From: Lysobacter sp.
GTDB lineage: Bacteria > Pseudomonadota > Gammaproteobacteria > Xanthomonadales > Xanthomonadaceae
Assembly (NCBI GenBank): GCA_019634715.1
Contig: JAHCAU010000001.1
Span: forward strand, 469,501 to 533,500
Direction of reading: 5' to 3'
Length of the DNA stretch: 64,000 bases
Position 1 is the first letter of the stretch, and each line of letters starts with the position of its first letter. Below the pieces are notes generated by a model. That model searched no databases and was not told the DNA's origin. It worked only from the letters and a program-made list of their open reading frames with translations. The translations under genes and the position numbers were made by a program. Positions 16,215 to 25,073 of the stretch are shown piece after piece.

Positions 16215-18014
16215 ATGTCCGCCATGCCGCGTTCCGCAATCCCGCGTCGCCTCGCGTTCGCCCTGCTCTGCGCGTTCGCCGCGCCCGCGGCCTGGGCCCA
16301 GGTCGAAGTCACCGGCTTCGGCAGCAATCCCGGCAACCTGCGCATGTTCAAGCACGTGCCGGCCGGGCTTCCCGCAGGCGCGCCGCTGGTCGTCGCGCTG
16401 CACGGCTGCGCGCAGAGCGCGTCGAGCTACGACAACGAGAGCGGCTGGCAGCTGTTCGCCGACCGATTCCGCTTCGCACTGATGCTGCCCCAGCAACAAT
16501 CCGCGAACAACGCCAGCAACTGCTTCAACTGGTTCGAGAACGGCGACATCACGCGCGGCCAGGGCGAGGCGCTGTCGATCCGGCAGATGGTCGACCGCAT
16601 GATCGCCGACCACGGCATCGCACCGTCGCGCATCTACATCACCGGCCTGTCGGCCGGCGGCGCGATGACCGCGGCGATGCTCGCCACCTATCCCGATGTC
16701 TTCGCCGGCGGCGCGATCATCGCCGGCATCCCGTATCGCTGCGGCATCGGCCAGAGCGCGGCGTTTTCCTGCATGAACCCGGGCAGCAACCTCACACCGG
16801 CGCAGTGGGGCGACAAGGTGCGCGCCGCCTCGTCGTGGACCGGTCCGTGGCCGATCGTCTCGATCTGGCACGGCGACGCCGACTACACCGTGCGGCCGAT
16901 GAACCTCACCGAGAGCATGGAGCAGTGGACGAACGTGCATGGCATCGACCAGACCGCCGATGTCGTCGACACCATCGGCGGCTACCCGCATCGCGTCTAT
17001 CGCGACGCGAACGGCAACGCACGCGTGGAAACCTGGACCATCACCGGCATGGGCCACGGCACGCCCGTCGACCCGGGTACCGGCGAAACCCAGTGCGGCA
17101 CGGCCGGCGCCTACCTCCTCGACGTGAACCTGTGTTCGAGCTACCACATCGCGCGCTTCTTCGGCCTGGACAGCCTCGACGGGGTGCCGCCGACAGCAGC
17201 GATCACCTCGCCCGCGAACGGCACGACGGTCAGCGGCACGGTGAACATCACCGCCAGCGCGAGCGACGACATCGGGGTGGATCGCGTCGAATTCCTGCTC
17301 GACGGCGCGCTGCTCGGCAGCGACGCCAGCGCGCCCTACGCCTTCGCCTGGAACAGCGCGACCACGAGCGACGGCCCGCACACGCTCGCCGCGCGCGCGG
17401 TCGATCTGGCCGGCAACACCGGCGTGTCGCCGCAGGTGAACGTCACCGTCAGTGGCGGCACCGGCGGCGGTGGATCGACCTCGGCCAGTTTCGCGAACGA
17501 GGACGTCAACGATGGTTACGTGAAGGCCACCGCCACCGGCGGCTCCCCCGCCGTCGGCACGCTGGAATCCAGTCTCGGCCTGGCCATCGGTCGCGGCACC
17601 GACGGCAAGTTCAACCGCACCGTGCTGTCGTTCGACACCGCATCGCTGCCGGACACCGCGACGATCCTCTCCGCCACGCTCACCGTGACCTATCGGAGCG
17701 CCTCCGGCGACCCGTGGAACAACCCGGCGGGCAACAGCCTCGTGATCGACGTCAACGGCGGCTGCTTCGGCAGCTGCACCATCGACACCGGCGACTGGGG
17801 CGCGGCATCGACGGCCTCCGCCGTCGCGCAGCTCCTGCCCTTCTCGGGCGGCACGCAGACCAGCACGCCGTTCGCGACATCGGGGCTGGCCGCGATCAAC
17901 CGCAGCGGTCGCACCCAGCTCAGGCTGCGCTTCACCGGCAACCAGACCGCGTCCCACTACCTGTGGATCGGCAACGGCGCGACCGCGACGCTCAGGGTGA
18001 CGTACCAGCCCTGA
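16215..18014 (+). CDS. Secreted PHB-depolymerase-family esterase with Ig-like and DNRLRE domains
   Basis: A 599-aa exported esterase. Signal peptide 1-29 (ends AAWAQ). The catalytic domain (about 30-320) belongs to the polyhydroxybutyrate depolymerase / feruloyl esterase family, with LHGCAQSA near 62-69 and the lipase box GLSAG at 144-148 (Ser146). Residues about 324-415 form a bacterial Ig-like domain (PPTAAITSPANGT). A Gly/Ser/Thr linker follows, and the C-terminal part (about 422-599) resembles a DNRLRE/CBM-like beta-sandwich. The accessory domains probably hold the enzyme on an insoluble polymer. The substrate may be PHB, aliphatic polyester or an acylated polysaccharide. Confidence 0.88.
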   Translation: MSAMPRSAIPRRLAFALLCAFAAPAAWAQVEVTGFGSNPGNLRMFKHVPAGLPAGAPLVVALHGCAQSASSYDNESGWQLFADRFRFALMLPQQQSANNASNCFNWFENGDITRGQGEALSIRQMVDRMIADHGIAPSRIYITGLSAGGAMTAAMLATYPDVFAGGAIIAGIPYRCGIGQSAAFSCMNPGSNLTPAQWGDKVRAASSWTGPWPIVSIWHGDADYTVRPMNLTESMEQWTNVHGIDQTADVVDTIGGYPHRVYRDANGNARVETWTITGMGHGTPVDPGTGETQCGTAGAYLLDVNLCSSYHIARFFGLDSLDGVPPTAAITSPANGTTVSGTVNITASASDDIGVDRVEFLLDGALLGSDASAPYAFAWNSATTSDGPHTLAARAVDLAGNTGVSPQVNVTVSGGTGGGGSTSASFANEDVNDGYVKATATGGSPAVGTLESSLGLAIGRGTDGKFNRTVLSFDTASLPDTATILSATLTVTYRSASGDPWNNPAGNSLVIDVNGGCFGSCTIDTGDWGAASTASAVAQLLPFSGGTQTSTPFATSGLAAINRSGRTQLRLRFTGNQTASHYLWIGNGATATLRVTYQP

Positions 18015-18026
18015 GCGTCCCCGACA

Positions 18027-20576
18027 TCAAGGCGCCGGTTTCACCGTGTCCTGGGCCGCCAGGGGGTCGCCCAGGTGCTGGCGCAGGAAGCCGGCGATGC
18101 CGGTCCAGACGCGGGTGCGATTCCCGTCGCCGGCGATGCTGTGGCCTTCGTCCTTCAAGTCGATCAGCACCGGCGGACGACCGGCCAGATTGAGCATGCG
18201 CACCAGACGGCGCGTGTGCTCGTAATCGACGCGCAGGTCTTCGCGGCCGTGCACGAGCATCACGGGAGGCACCAGTTCCCGGTATCGGTAGAGCGGCGAA
18301 TATCGAACCATTTCATCCATTTCGGTGTTCGGGTCGCCGATCATCTGCTCCATGAGCTTTCGGGTCTTTTCGGCAAGCGCGGAATCACTGGCGGTGAAGA
18401 ACAACGCACGGTCGCTGATGCCTGCGATGGAAACCACGCAGCGGAAGCGCCCCGGCCAACGGATCGCCGAGACCATCGCCGAATAACCGCCGTAGCTTGC
18501 GCCCAGGGCGCACATCCGATCGGCATCGATCGCATGCTCCGCCAGCGCTTTCGCGAGCGCTGCATCGATATCGTCCTCGATGGCGCTGCCATAGCTGCGC
18601 TCACCCGCCTTGCGGAAAGCAGTACCGAAGCCTTCCGAACCACGGAAGTTGACCTGCAGCACGGCATAACCGAGCGAGGCCAGGAATTGCACCTCGGGAT
18701 CGAAATAGCGGGTATCACGCACACCGATGGGGCCTCCGTGCGGAAACAGCACAAGCGGCACCTTGCCTCGCGCATCGAGCGGCATGGTCAGATAGGCCTC
18801 GATGCTCAGACCGTCCGCACTCTCCGCATGCAGCACCGTTGCAGGCGCGAAGCGTCGCTTGGACAGCCAGGGCGCGATTTCGCTGACCGGCGAGACGGTC
18901 CCGGCATCGATGTCGTGGAAGTAGACCTGCGACGGCTTGTCGGATCCTCCTGCGAGGACGAGCATCTTCCTGCCGTCGGCGTTCCGCTGGATGACGTTGA
19001 CCTCCATTCCGGGGAACGCATCGCGGAGCTTCGCGTACACCTTGCCGTCGGTTTGCAGGAAATAATCGCTGACTTCAAGCCCATTCTCTCGATAGGTCGC
19101 ACCGATGAGCGTGCCGTCCGCAGCATGGAGCGCACGGACGACATCGCGTCCCGGCTTCGAAAACAGCGTCCGGGTGATGCTTCCTGTCCCAGGGTCGATC
19201 TCGACCAGATCCCGTTGCCCCCGATCCTGTTCCGCGATGCCGTAGATCATCATCCCGTCGGGCGACAGTCCGATGGGCCGGAGATCACCATCCTCCTCCA
19301 GCACCATGACTTCGCGGAAGAGACCGTCGGCACCATGCATGAGCACCAGTTGGCGCTCCTTGTTCCGGCGCAGGACCAGGCGGATGCGCCCCTTGGCGTC
19401 GGCGATGAACCACAGCCCGTCCTTGACCCCCTCGTTGAAGTTCCTGGACGTGGTGAAATCGAAACGATCGATTGCCCGCTGGTCGCGAAGATCGATCTCG
19501 TGGACTTCGGCGCCCTCGGTTCCGCCGGTCGCGAACAGGATGCGACCCGGACGATCCCGCAGGACCTGGACCAGATATCCCGGCCGGGACAGCACCACCT
19601 TTTCGTAACGCCGGCCGGAAAGACCATCCACGACATGCGTCGCGATCAGGATGTCGAAGCCGGAATCGGCACCAATGCTCATGATCAGGGAGCGATTTCC
19701 CGACCAGTCCAGCCGGGACAGCGGTTTGAGCGAATCGTAAAGCCTGGTCACGTCGCCACTGGCGATGTCGACCAGGTTGACGCCCCATCGCCATGCCTTC
19801 TGCGTCTTGGCTTCCTTGGGCGTTCCCTTGGCGGTACCTCTGGGCGCCCCCTTCTTGTCCGGAGCCACGTCGACTTCATAGCGCACGACCTCGGCGAACA
19901 TGTCGCCGCTCGGGTTCAACTCGATCGACTGAAGCCGACTGGGCCGCCACAACTCGTCCAAGGGCAATGGCAACGCCCCTGTCGCAGGTGGTTCCAGCGT
20001 CTTGTCCTGAATGCCTTCGCGTCCGGCGATGGCACCTCGGTACATCTCAGGGAACGGATCCGGATAGCGCCCGGTGTAGCGGAACGGCCACCGACGCAGC
20101 GCGGCGGCATGCGTTTTCTCGAGCCAGTCCAGCGAAGCGAGCCCCCGATTGCTGACGTGCACGACGCGCAGCGAGCGATGACTGCTCAATTGCACGTCGC
20201 CGGCATAATTCATCACGCCCGCCTTGACCTCAAAGGACAGCTCGGATTCCTTCGAGATGGCTGCCGTGCCACGGCCGTAGTATCCGGCCCTCGACCAGCG
20301 ATAGCGCCCTGCAGGCAGCGCCAGAAGAGCGAAACTGCGTCCGGTCCCTTTTCCGCGCACTGTCCGTGCGTCGAGATTCAGGCCTTCGCGCTCGATGCGG
20401 ATTGCGGGATCCTCACGGTCGGAATCGATCGCCACCACCAGCAGGCCTTCATCGGCCTTCAGTACCGGCATTTTCCCGGGATCGACCTCGCGGATGATCG
20501 CGTGCACGGACGCGGCGCAGAAGAGGAGGCACAAGGCCAGACCGCAGGCCTGCCAGCGCCGGACATCGAAACGCAT
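18027..20576 (-). CDS. Exported S9 (prolyl oligopeptidase family) peptidase, copy 1
   Basis: An 849-aa alpha/beta-hydrolase peptidase with a signal peptide (residues 1-26, ends SVHA). After an N-terminal region of its own (30-230), a beta-propeller-like middle leads to the catalytic domain with GASYGGYSAM (nucleophile Ser694), LVHGREDLRVD (Asp780) and DEGHS (His812). Start ATG 20576. A close paralogue lies at 25074-27650 with the same layout, sharing IRWPGRFRCVVS and LVRMLN. The insertion KKGAPRGTAKGTPKEAKTQK in the middle is Lys-rich and not shared with the paralogue. Likely role: periplasmic or extracellular peptide breakdown. Confidence 0.9.
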   Translation of the reverse strand: MRFDVRRWQACGLALCLLFCAASVHAIIREVDPGKMPVLKADEGLLVVAIDSDREDPAIRIEREGLNLDARTVRGKGTGRSFALLALPAGRYRWSRAGYYGRGTAAISKESELSFEVKAGVMNYAGDVQLSSHRSLRVVHVSNRGLASLDWLEKTHAAALRRWPFRYTGRYPDPFPEMYRGAIAGREGIQDKTLEPPATGALPLPLDELWRPSRLQSIELNPSGDMFAEVVRYEVDVAPDKKGAPRGTAKGTPKEAKTQKAWRWGVNLVDIASGDVTRLYDSLKPLSRLDWSGNRSLIMSIGADSGFDILIATHVVDGLSGRRYEKVVLSRPGYLVQVLRDRPGRILFATGGTEGAEVHEIDLRDQRAIDRFDFTTSRNFNEGVKDGLWFIADAKGRIRLVLRRNKERQLVLMHGADGLFREVMVLEEDGDLRPIGLSPDGMMIYGIAEQDRGQRDLVEIDPGTGSITRTLFSKPGRDVVRALHAADGTLIGATYRENGLEVSDYFLQTDGKVYAKLRDAFPGMEVNVIQRNADGRKMLVLAGGSDKPSQVYFHDIDAGTVSPVSEIAPWLSKRRFAPATVLHAESADGLSIEAYLTMPLDARGKVPLVLFPHGGPIGVRDTRYFDPEVQFLASLGYAVLQVNFRGSEGFGTAFRKAGERSYGSAIEDDIDAALAKALAEHAIDADRMCALGASYGGYSAMVSAIRWPGRFRCVVSIAGISDRALFFTASDSALAEKTRKLMEQMIGDPNTEMDEMVRYSPLYRYRELVPPVMLVHGREDLRVDYEHTRRLVRMLNLAGRPPVLIDLKDEGHSIAGDGNRTRVWTGIAGFLRQHLGDPLAAQDTVKPAP

Positions 20577-20714
20577 CACCGGAACCCCCCCCGTGTTTTC
20601 CCTGTCTATCCCGACGCCGCGCCGGGCCGCCAGCATATCCGAGCGGACACGGCGACCGCATCCGGGCGACTGGGCTATCCTCCCGCGAGACGGCCCCGGG
20701 GGGAGACGGACACG

Positions 20715-21083
20715 ATGCCTGCAACGACACGCCACGCCACGCGCGCCCTCGCGGGGCTGCTCGCCCTGGCCCTGTCCGGCTGTGGCGCCGACGGCCCGCC
20801 GGACAACGGCGATGTCCACGATGCGCTGCGCGACGCCTTCGAGCACCAGAACGATCGCGGCGGCATCCGGATCCACATGGGATCGGCCGGCGGTTTCAAG
20901 GACATCCGCTTCGATGTGCGCCTGCATGGCGCCATCGTGCACGCGTGCACCGGCCAGGACCGGGTGTATGTCTGCGACATCACCTACCGTGCCAGCTTCC
21001 CGCCGGTGAAGGACACGCCCGAACACATCCGCACGAAGGCCACCCTGTTCGACGGCCCCGGCGGCTGGCGCCTGATCGAATGA
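20715..21083 (+). CDS. Small predicted lipoprotein
   Basis: A 122-aa exported protein with a lipobox (LALSGCGAD) after a short hydrophobic signal, so Cys23 should be lipidated. The mature part contains GGIRIHMGSAGGFKDIRFDV, two further Cys residues (possibly one disulfide, CTGQDRVYVC) and no domain I recognise. Divergent from the S9 peptidase with 138 bases between them. The next gene follows after 47 bases on the same strand. Confidence 0.7.
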   Translation: MPATTRHATRALAGLLALALSGCGADGPPDNGDVHDALRDAFEHQNDRGGIRIHMGSAGGFKDIRFDVRLHGAIVHACTGQDRVYVCDITYRASFPPVKDTPEHIRTKATLFDGPGGWRLIE

Positions 21084-21130
21084 CGCCGCTGCCGCCCGGA
21101 CCATCCTTCCCTCCCCAGGCACAAGACACG

Positions 21131-21796
21131 ATGACCGCACGCGCCCTGACCACCCTGCTCGCACTTGCCCTGCTGCCTGCCGCCTTCCTGGCCCGGGCAC
21201 AATCGAACGCCCTGCCGATGCCGCTGGAGAGCGAGGATCCCGACAAACCACTGGTGATCGTCGCCGACCAGACGTGGACCGGGCCGGAGATCCAGATCCA
21301 GTCGAAGGACATGCGCGGGCTGGGCGTCCTCGAATTCAGGCACGACGCCAGCAAGGGGCCAGTGACGCTGGTGATCGACTACGCCGCCACGCGCCCTGAT
21401 TCGGATGCCGACAGCGAAGCGCTGATCGATATCGGCATCGAATGCCACGAAACACCACAGCCCTGCAAGATCCCGGTTCATCTCGGCGTGGTCAGCATCC
21501 GCTCCGCGTACATGGGCGAAAGCGTCGCCAATGTCGGCGCAGCGCCTGAAGCGGTGTGGGTCGGACGCGAGGGACACACCTATACCTTCGCGGATGGCGC
21601 CATGGTCTCGGTCAGCCTCGACCTGCAGGACCGCAGGAATCTCGAACCGAAGGCGATCCGGGCACGCCTGTTCTACGGCGAACACGATCGCCGCGCCCTC
21701 CCCGGCCAGGCCACGCGCTTCGGCATCCTGATGAAGATCGCGCTGGCGGTCGGCCTGCTGTTCGCGCTGTTCCTGTGGTGGATGCGCCGGGGCTGA
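21131..21796 (+). CDS. Exported protein with C-terminal membrane helix, function unknown
   Basis: A 221-aa protein with a signal peptide (ends FLARAQ), a beta-rich middle containing one CHETPQPC pair likely to form a disulfide, and a C-terminal membrane helix (GILMKIALAVGLLFALFLWW) followed by MRRG. It would be anchored in the inner membrane with the body in the periplasm. No family recognised. It probably forms a unit with the lipoprotein 47 bases upstream. Confidence 0.65.
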   Translation: MTARALTTLLALALLPAAFLARAQSNALPMPLESEDPDKPLVIVADQTWTGPEIQIQSKDMRGLGVLEFRHDASKGPVTLVIDYAATRPDSDADSEALIDIGIECHETPQPCKIPVHLGVVSIRSAYMGESVANVGAAPEAVWVGREGHTYTFADGAMVSVSLDLQDRRNLEPKAIRARLFYGEHDRRALPGQATRFGILMKIALAVGLLFALFLWWMRRG

Positions 21797-22853
21797 AGGC
21801 AGCCGCAGCGTTCGCCGCGACCCGACGTTCCGCTGGCATCGCACCGGGCGCAGCCCTAGACGATCGGCCGTCGGGTCAGAATCGAGGCCTGCCTGGCCGA
21901 CGACGATAGCGATGGCATACGCCCCGGCACCGGATCCGAAGGCCGCCGACACCGGGATACCCGTAAATCCTCCTGGATATTGATGGAGCATCGTTGTGGA
22001 TGAAAACAAATTAATCCCTGGTTTCCTCGCGCATGGATCGATTCAACAGATCAGACGGGCGCGCCATCGACGGTGCATTCATCAAGGCTGGCTTCAAAGG
22101 TGTCCCAGCCGAGACAGATCTCTTGAAGGCATGGACGCTCATGCGTCGCTGCTGAAGATGTATTCCTCGGAAGAAAACAGGACAGGGATCAGTCGCAGGG
22201 GTGACAATGTTTCCGATGCCTTCGGCGATCGCAGGGGCGGCGATGGAAAAAGCGCGCTTGCTTCCAGCTTGATAGAGCAGCCGGGATTCCGGCCCATCAA
22301 AGCAAAGCGTTTTGAGACGGCATGCACCCGCCATTCCGGATGAGCTGTCTTTTCGAGACTCGGTTTCGATATCGCCGGGAGTCCGCGCGGGCTGAATTCA
22401 TGCATCAGACCACTGGGAATGGCGCTTCTCTATCGTTTCAAGACAAATCGCGAAGCCCTGGGAAGAGATTGCTCACTGACCCGATATTTTCCATCGCGTT
22501 ACTGGAGCGGGATGCCCCTTGACCATCGGATGAGCGTCACCTGCAGTGATGGGCGAACAGAAGCCGCCATCATGGGCCTTGCCATGCATGATTCCGTGGC
22601 GGGATGGTCGCATGCGCAAGCATGACGGACCTTGTTCTCTTGAGATTTCGATCCGCGGGCATGGGCTTTGGCACGAGATTGCCGTGAAAACCAATCGACA
22701 TATTGAAGGCGGCCAGCCGATACCGTAATGGGTTGCCTGGACATTGCCGTTTTTTTAAAGACGAGCTTTGACCCATTGCCCGCGGGATTGCTTTTTCCTT
22801 TAAGATTGCCGCGCGGCTGATTTGCAGCCTTAAGTTGGCGAGGCAGTGATTCA
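21797..22853. other. About 1 kb non-coding, less GC-rich stretch upstream of the H-NS-like gene
   Basis: No convincing gene in 1057 bases. From about 22000 the base composition drops clearly below the neighbourhood, with many short A/T tracts. Only short open frames occur in all six readings, none with a ribosome-binding site and a protein-like composition together. One 40-codon frame (22033-22155, starts MDRFNRSDGRAIDGAFIKAG) has a plausible look but no ribosome site and could be a relic. The stretch may be a decayed acquired segment or a long control region for the nucleoid protein gene. Confidence 0.5.
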
Positions 22854-23246
22854 ATGAATGCACAAACCCTGGATTCCGTTCTGTCGGCAAAGGCAAAACT
22901 CGAAGAAGAGCTTCGAAATCTGCAGGAGCAAGAGACCGAATTGCGCCGCAAGGCCGCCGAGGACGCGTTCTCGGAAGTGATGAGGTTGCTCGGACAGTTC
23001 TGCCCGCAATTCACCTCCAAGCAGAAAGCCGAGATCGTCGCAGCAGTCGGCGAGAAGGCGCCTCCGAAGACCAGGAAGGCGGCTGCCGGAGAGGTCGCAC
23101 CCAAGTACTGGCTCCCCCATACCGGCGAAACCTGGAGCGGCCGGGGGAGGACGCCTCGCGCCTTCGCGGCGTACGAAGGCTCGGCTGCGCACAAGGAGTG
23201 GAAGGCCAAGAATCCGAATGACCGGTTTCCGAAGTACCCCGGCTGA
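22854..23246 (+). CDS. H-NS-family nucleoid-associated protein
   Basis: A 130-aa DNA-binding protein. The N-terminal part (1-45) is a coiled coil for oligomerisation, the middle a Lys/Ala-rich linker, and the C-terminal part carries the H-NS-type minor-groove loop TWSGRGRTPRAF (93-104) after KYWLPHTGE. This is the form found in xanthomonads (XrvA-like) and burkholderias. Such proteins silence AT-rich DNA and often their own promoter. The less GC-rich kilobase just upstream fits autoregulation. The sequence GGCGAGG before the start is a usable ribosome site. Confidence 0.88.
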   Translation: MNAQTLDSVLSAKAKLEEELRNLQEQETELRRKAAEDAFSEVMRLLGQFCPQFTSKQKAEIVAAVGEKAPPKTRKAAAGEVAPKYWLPHTGETWSGRGRTPRAFAAYEGSAAHKEWKAKNPNDRFPKYPG

Positions 23247-23309
23247 TTGGTGCGGATGGTGATCGTGTTCTGAACGCCGATCAGTTTCAGGGCGCCTGCG
23301 CACACCCGA

Positions 23310-23346
23310 CGGCATGCCGCCCGGCATCGCACCGGGCGGCATGCCG
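23310..23346. terminator. Strong hairpin between convergent genes
   Basis: A 15-bp perfect stem (CGGCATGCCGCCCGG and its complement) with a 7-base loop, 64 bases after the H-NS-like gene and 19 bases after the end of the convergent gene on the other strand. Probably a two-way transcription terminator. No long T-run follows. Confidence 0.65.
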
Positions 23347-23364
23347 TGGTTCACCGGGTCGCGA

Positions 23365-24831
23365 TCACGGGCCCACGCCGCAGCACAGCGTCTGCGACTG
23401 CACGGCCTGTCGCGCCGGCAGCGGTTCCTGCAGCGCGCTGCGGGTGATCGTCGTGACGCCGTAGGTCTGGCTGGCCGGCGTCAGGTCGAAGGCCAAGGGC
23501 TGCCAGTCGACCGCGCAGTTGGTCTTCAGCCCGTTCACCGAGGCGCGCGCGGTGAACGCATGCTGCGGATCGCCATTGGCCAGCCAGTCGGTGGTGGTGA
23601 GTCCGGCGAAGTACGCGCCGTTGCTGGCGGCCGAAAGCGTCAGCGCCTTTTCGGCGAGCGCGCCCTGCGTGCCGTAGCGCCGGCCGATCGGGATCAGTGG
23701 CATCAGCGTCTGCGGATGGGCCACGTGCAGGAAGGCATCCTGGCTGAACACGCCGTTGTAGGCACCGTTCACTTCGCCGCCGAACAGCAGTGCGCCGGCA
23801 CCGACGCCGCCGTAGGTCGTGGCCAGGGTGAGGTCGCCGGCCCAGCCGATCTCGCGGTCTGCGGTCGCACCCCAGTGCGTGTGCACGCGCAGCAGGCAGT
23901 TGGGTACGAAGCGCGAGAGATAGACCTGCGACGCTGCACCGGCCGCGGTGGTCTCGCCCACCGCCAGGAATTCCGGCGTGCCCGCCGCAGTCCTCACCGG
24001 CACCACGTCGTGGTACTGGGCCGTGCCCAGCCCGCGCATGCGTGCGGTACAGACCACCGCGCCGGTGTTGCCGTTGACCTGCAGCACCGCCGCCTCGCCG
24101 CCGATGCGACCGACCGCGACCAGGTCGCCGGTGGCGTTGGGCAGCACCGGCACCAGTTCGGCGATGGCATGCAGCTCGAAGTCACCGCTGATCGAGGTCT
24201 GGTAGTCGCGCACCCAGATCGGCGCGCCGTTGACGCGGGTGCGAGCGATGCGAGCGCGATGGATGGCGGGTGCGGTCGCCGTGGCGGGGCTGAAGTAGCG
24301 CCCCAGTGCGACCAGGTCGCCGGCGGACGTACCCGCGGCCGCAGTGCCGGAATTCGCCTGCAGGATGTCCCAGCCGGTATTCACTTCGGTGGTATCGCCG
24401 TAGGAGAAACGCCACAGCGGCTGGCCATTGCAGTCGATCTTGGTGACGATGAAGCGCGACTGCGGCGCGGTCGTGCTGGTCGGGTCGAGGCTGCCGACCA
24501 CCGCGAAGCCGGTGCCATCGCGGAACTCGACGACCTGCGCCGCCTGTTCCGGGCGCTGCGCGGTGTCGTACTGGAAGCGGAACAGCGTGCCGGCACCGGC
24601 CGTCAGCCGCTCGATCAGCATGTTGGTGTTCGGGTTCACGCCGCCGGGCGTGGTGGTGCCCACGCTGAGCACGCCGCCGGGATTGAGGCAATTGCGTACT
24701 TCCTTGGTGCCGCGGTGCACGTCGCGCTGGGTCGGCAGCCCCGAGGCCATTTCCCAGCTCTGCGCCAACGCAGCGGTCGGCGCCAGCGACAGCAATGCCA
24801 GCGCCATCCATGTCCGTCTGTAAGCGTTCAT
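23365..24831 (-). CDS. Secreted protein of unknown function, possibly beta-propeller
   Basis: A 488-aa protein with a clear signal peptide (1-24, ends AALAQ). The mature part is rich in Gly, Thr, Ala and beta strands, with recurring segments of the type GDLVALGRY, GDLVAVGRIGGE and EFLAVGETT, suggesting several blades of a propeller. Cysteines occur in scattered pairs, ending in QTLCCGVGP. The start at ATG 24831 has GGAAAAG upstream. I recognise no enzyme motif. It sits between the H-NS-like gene and the second S9 peptidase. Confidence 0.7.
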   Translation of the reverse strand: MNAYRRTWMALALLSLAPTAALAQSWEMASGLPTQRDVHRGTKEVRNCLNPGGVLSVGTTTPGGVNPNTNMLIERLTAGAGTLFRFQYDTAQRPEQAAQVVEFRDGTGFAVVGSLDPTSTTAPQSRFIVTKIDCNGQPLWRFSYGDTTEVNTGWDILQANSGTAAAGTSAGDLVALGRYFSPATATAPAIHRARIARTRVNGAPIWVRDYQTSISGDFELHAIAELVPVLPNATGDLVAVGRIGGEAAVLQVNGNTGAVVCTARMRGLGTAQYHDVVPVRTAAGTPEFLAVGETTAAGAASQVYLSRFVPNCLLRVHTHWGATADREIGWAGDLTLATTYGGVGAGALLFGGEVNGAYNGVFSQDAFLHVAHPQTLMPLIPIGRRYGTQGALAEKALTLSAASNGAYFAGLTTTDWLANGDPQHAFTARASVNGLKTNCAVDWQPLAFDLTPASQTYGVTTITRSALQEPLPARQAVQSQTLCCGVGP

Positions 24832-25073
24832 GCGTCTTTTCCTTCGACCTGTGATCCATGGAAGCGATCCATGGCCGGGCATCCCGCCCTGTGCGTCGGT
24901 ACCGGAACCGCGCGTGCGGCCCGGTGTCGGCGCGGCTGCGCCCGTTCCCTGCACCGCTGGCGATCGACGACCGCCAGCCCCATCAACGCACCTCGCGCAG
25001 GCTGACCGGCCATGCAGGTCGTGATTTGAGCACCGAAACGTGACGGCGGGCACCCTGTTTCCGACCAACGGCG

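Noticed and set aside
18075..21083. A 1002-codon open frame antisense to the S9 peptidase
   Set aside because: Only the last 122 codons (20715 on) look like protein and carry a lipobox. The rest mirrors the peptidase on the other strand, an effect of strong GC bias at third positions.
22033..22155. A 40-codon frame starting MDRFNRSDG
   Set aside because: Plausible residue mix, but there is no ribosome-binding site and no partner or family. Kept only as a possible relic.
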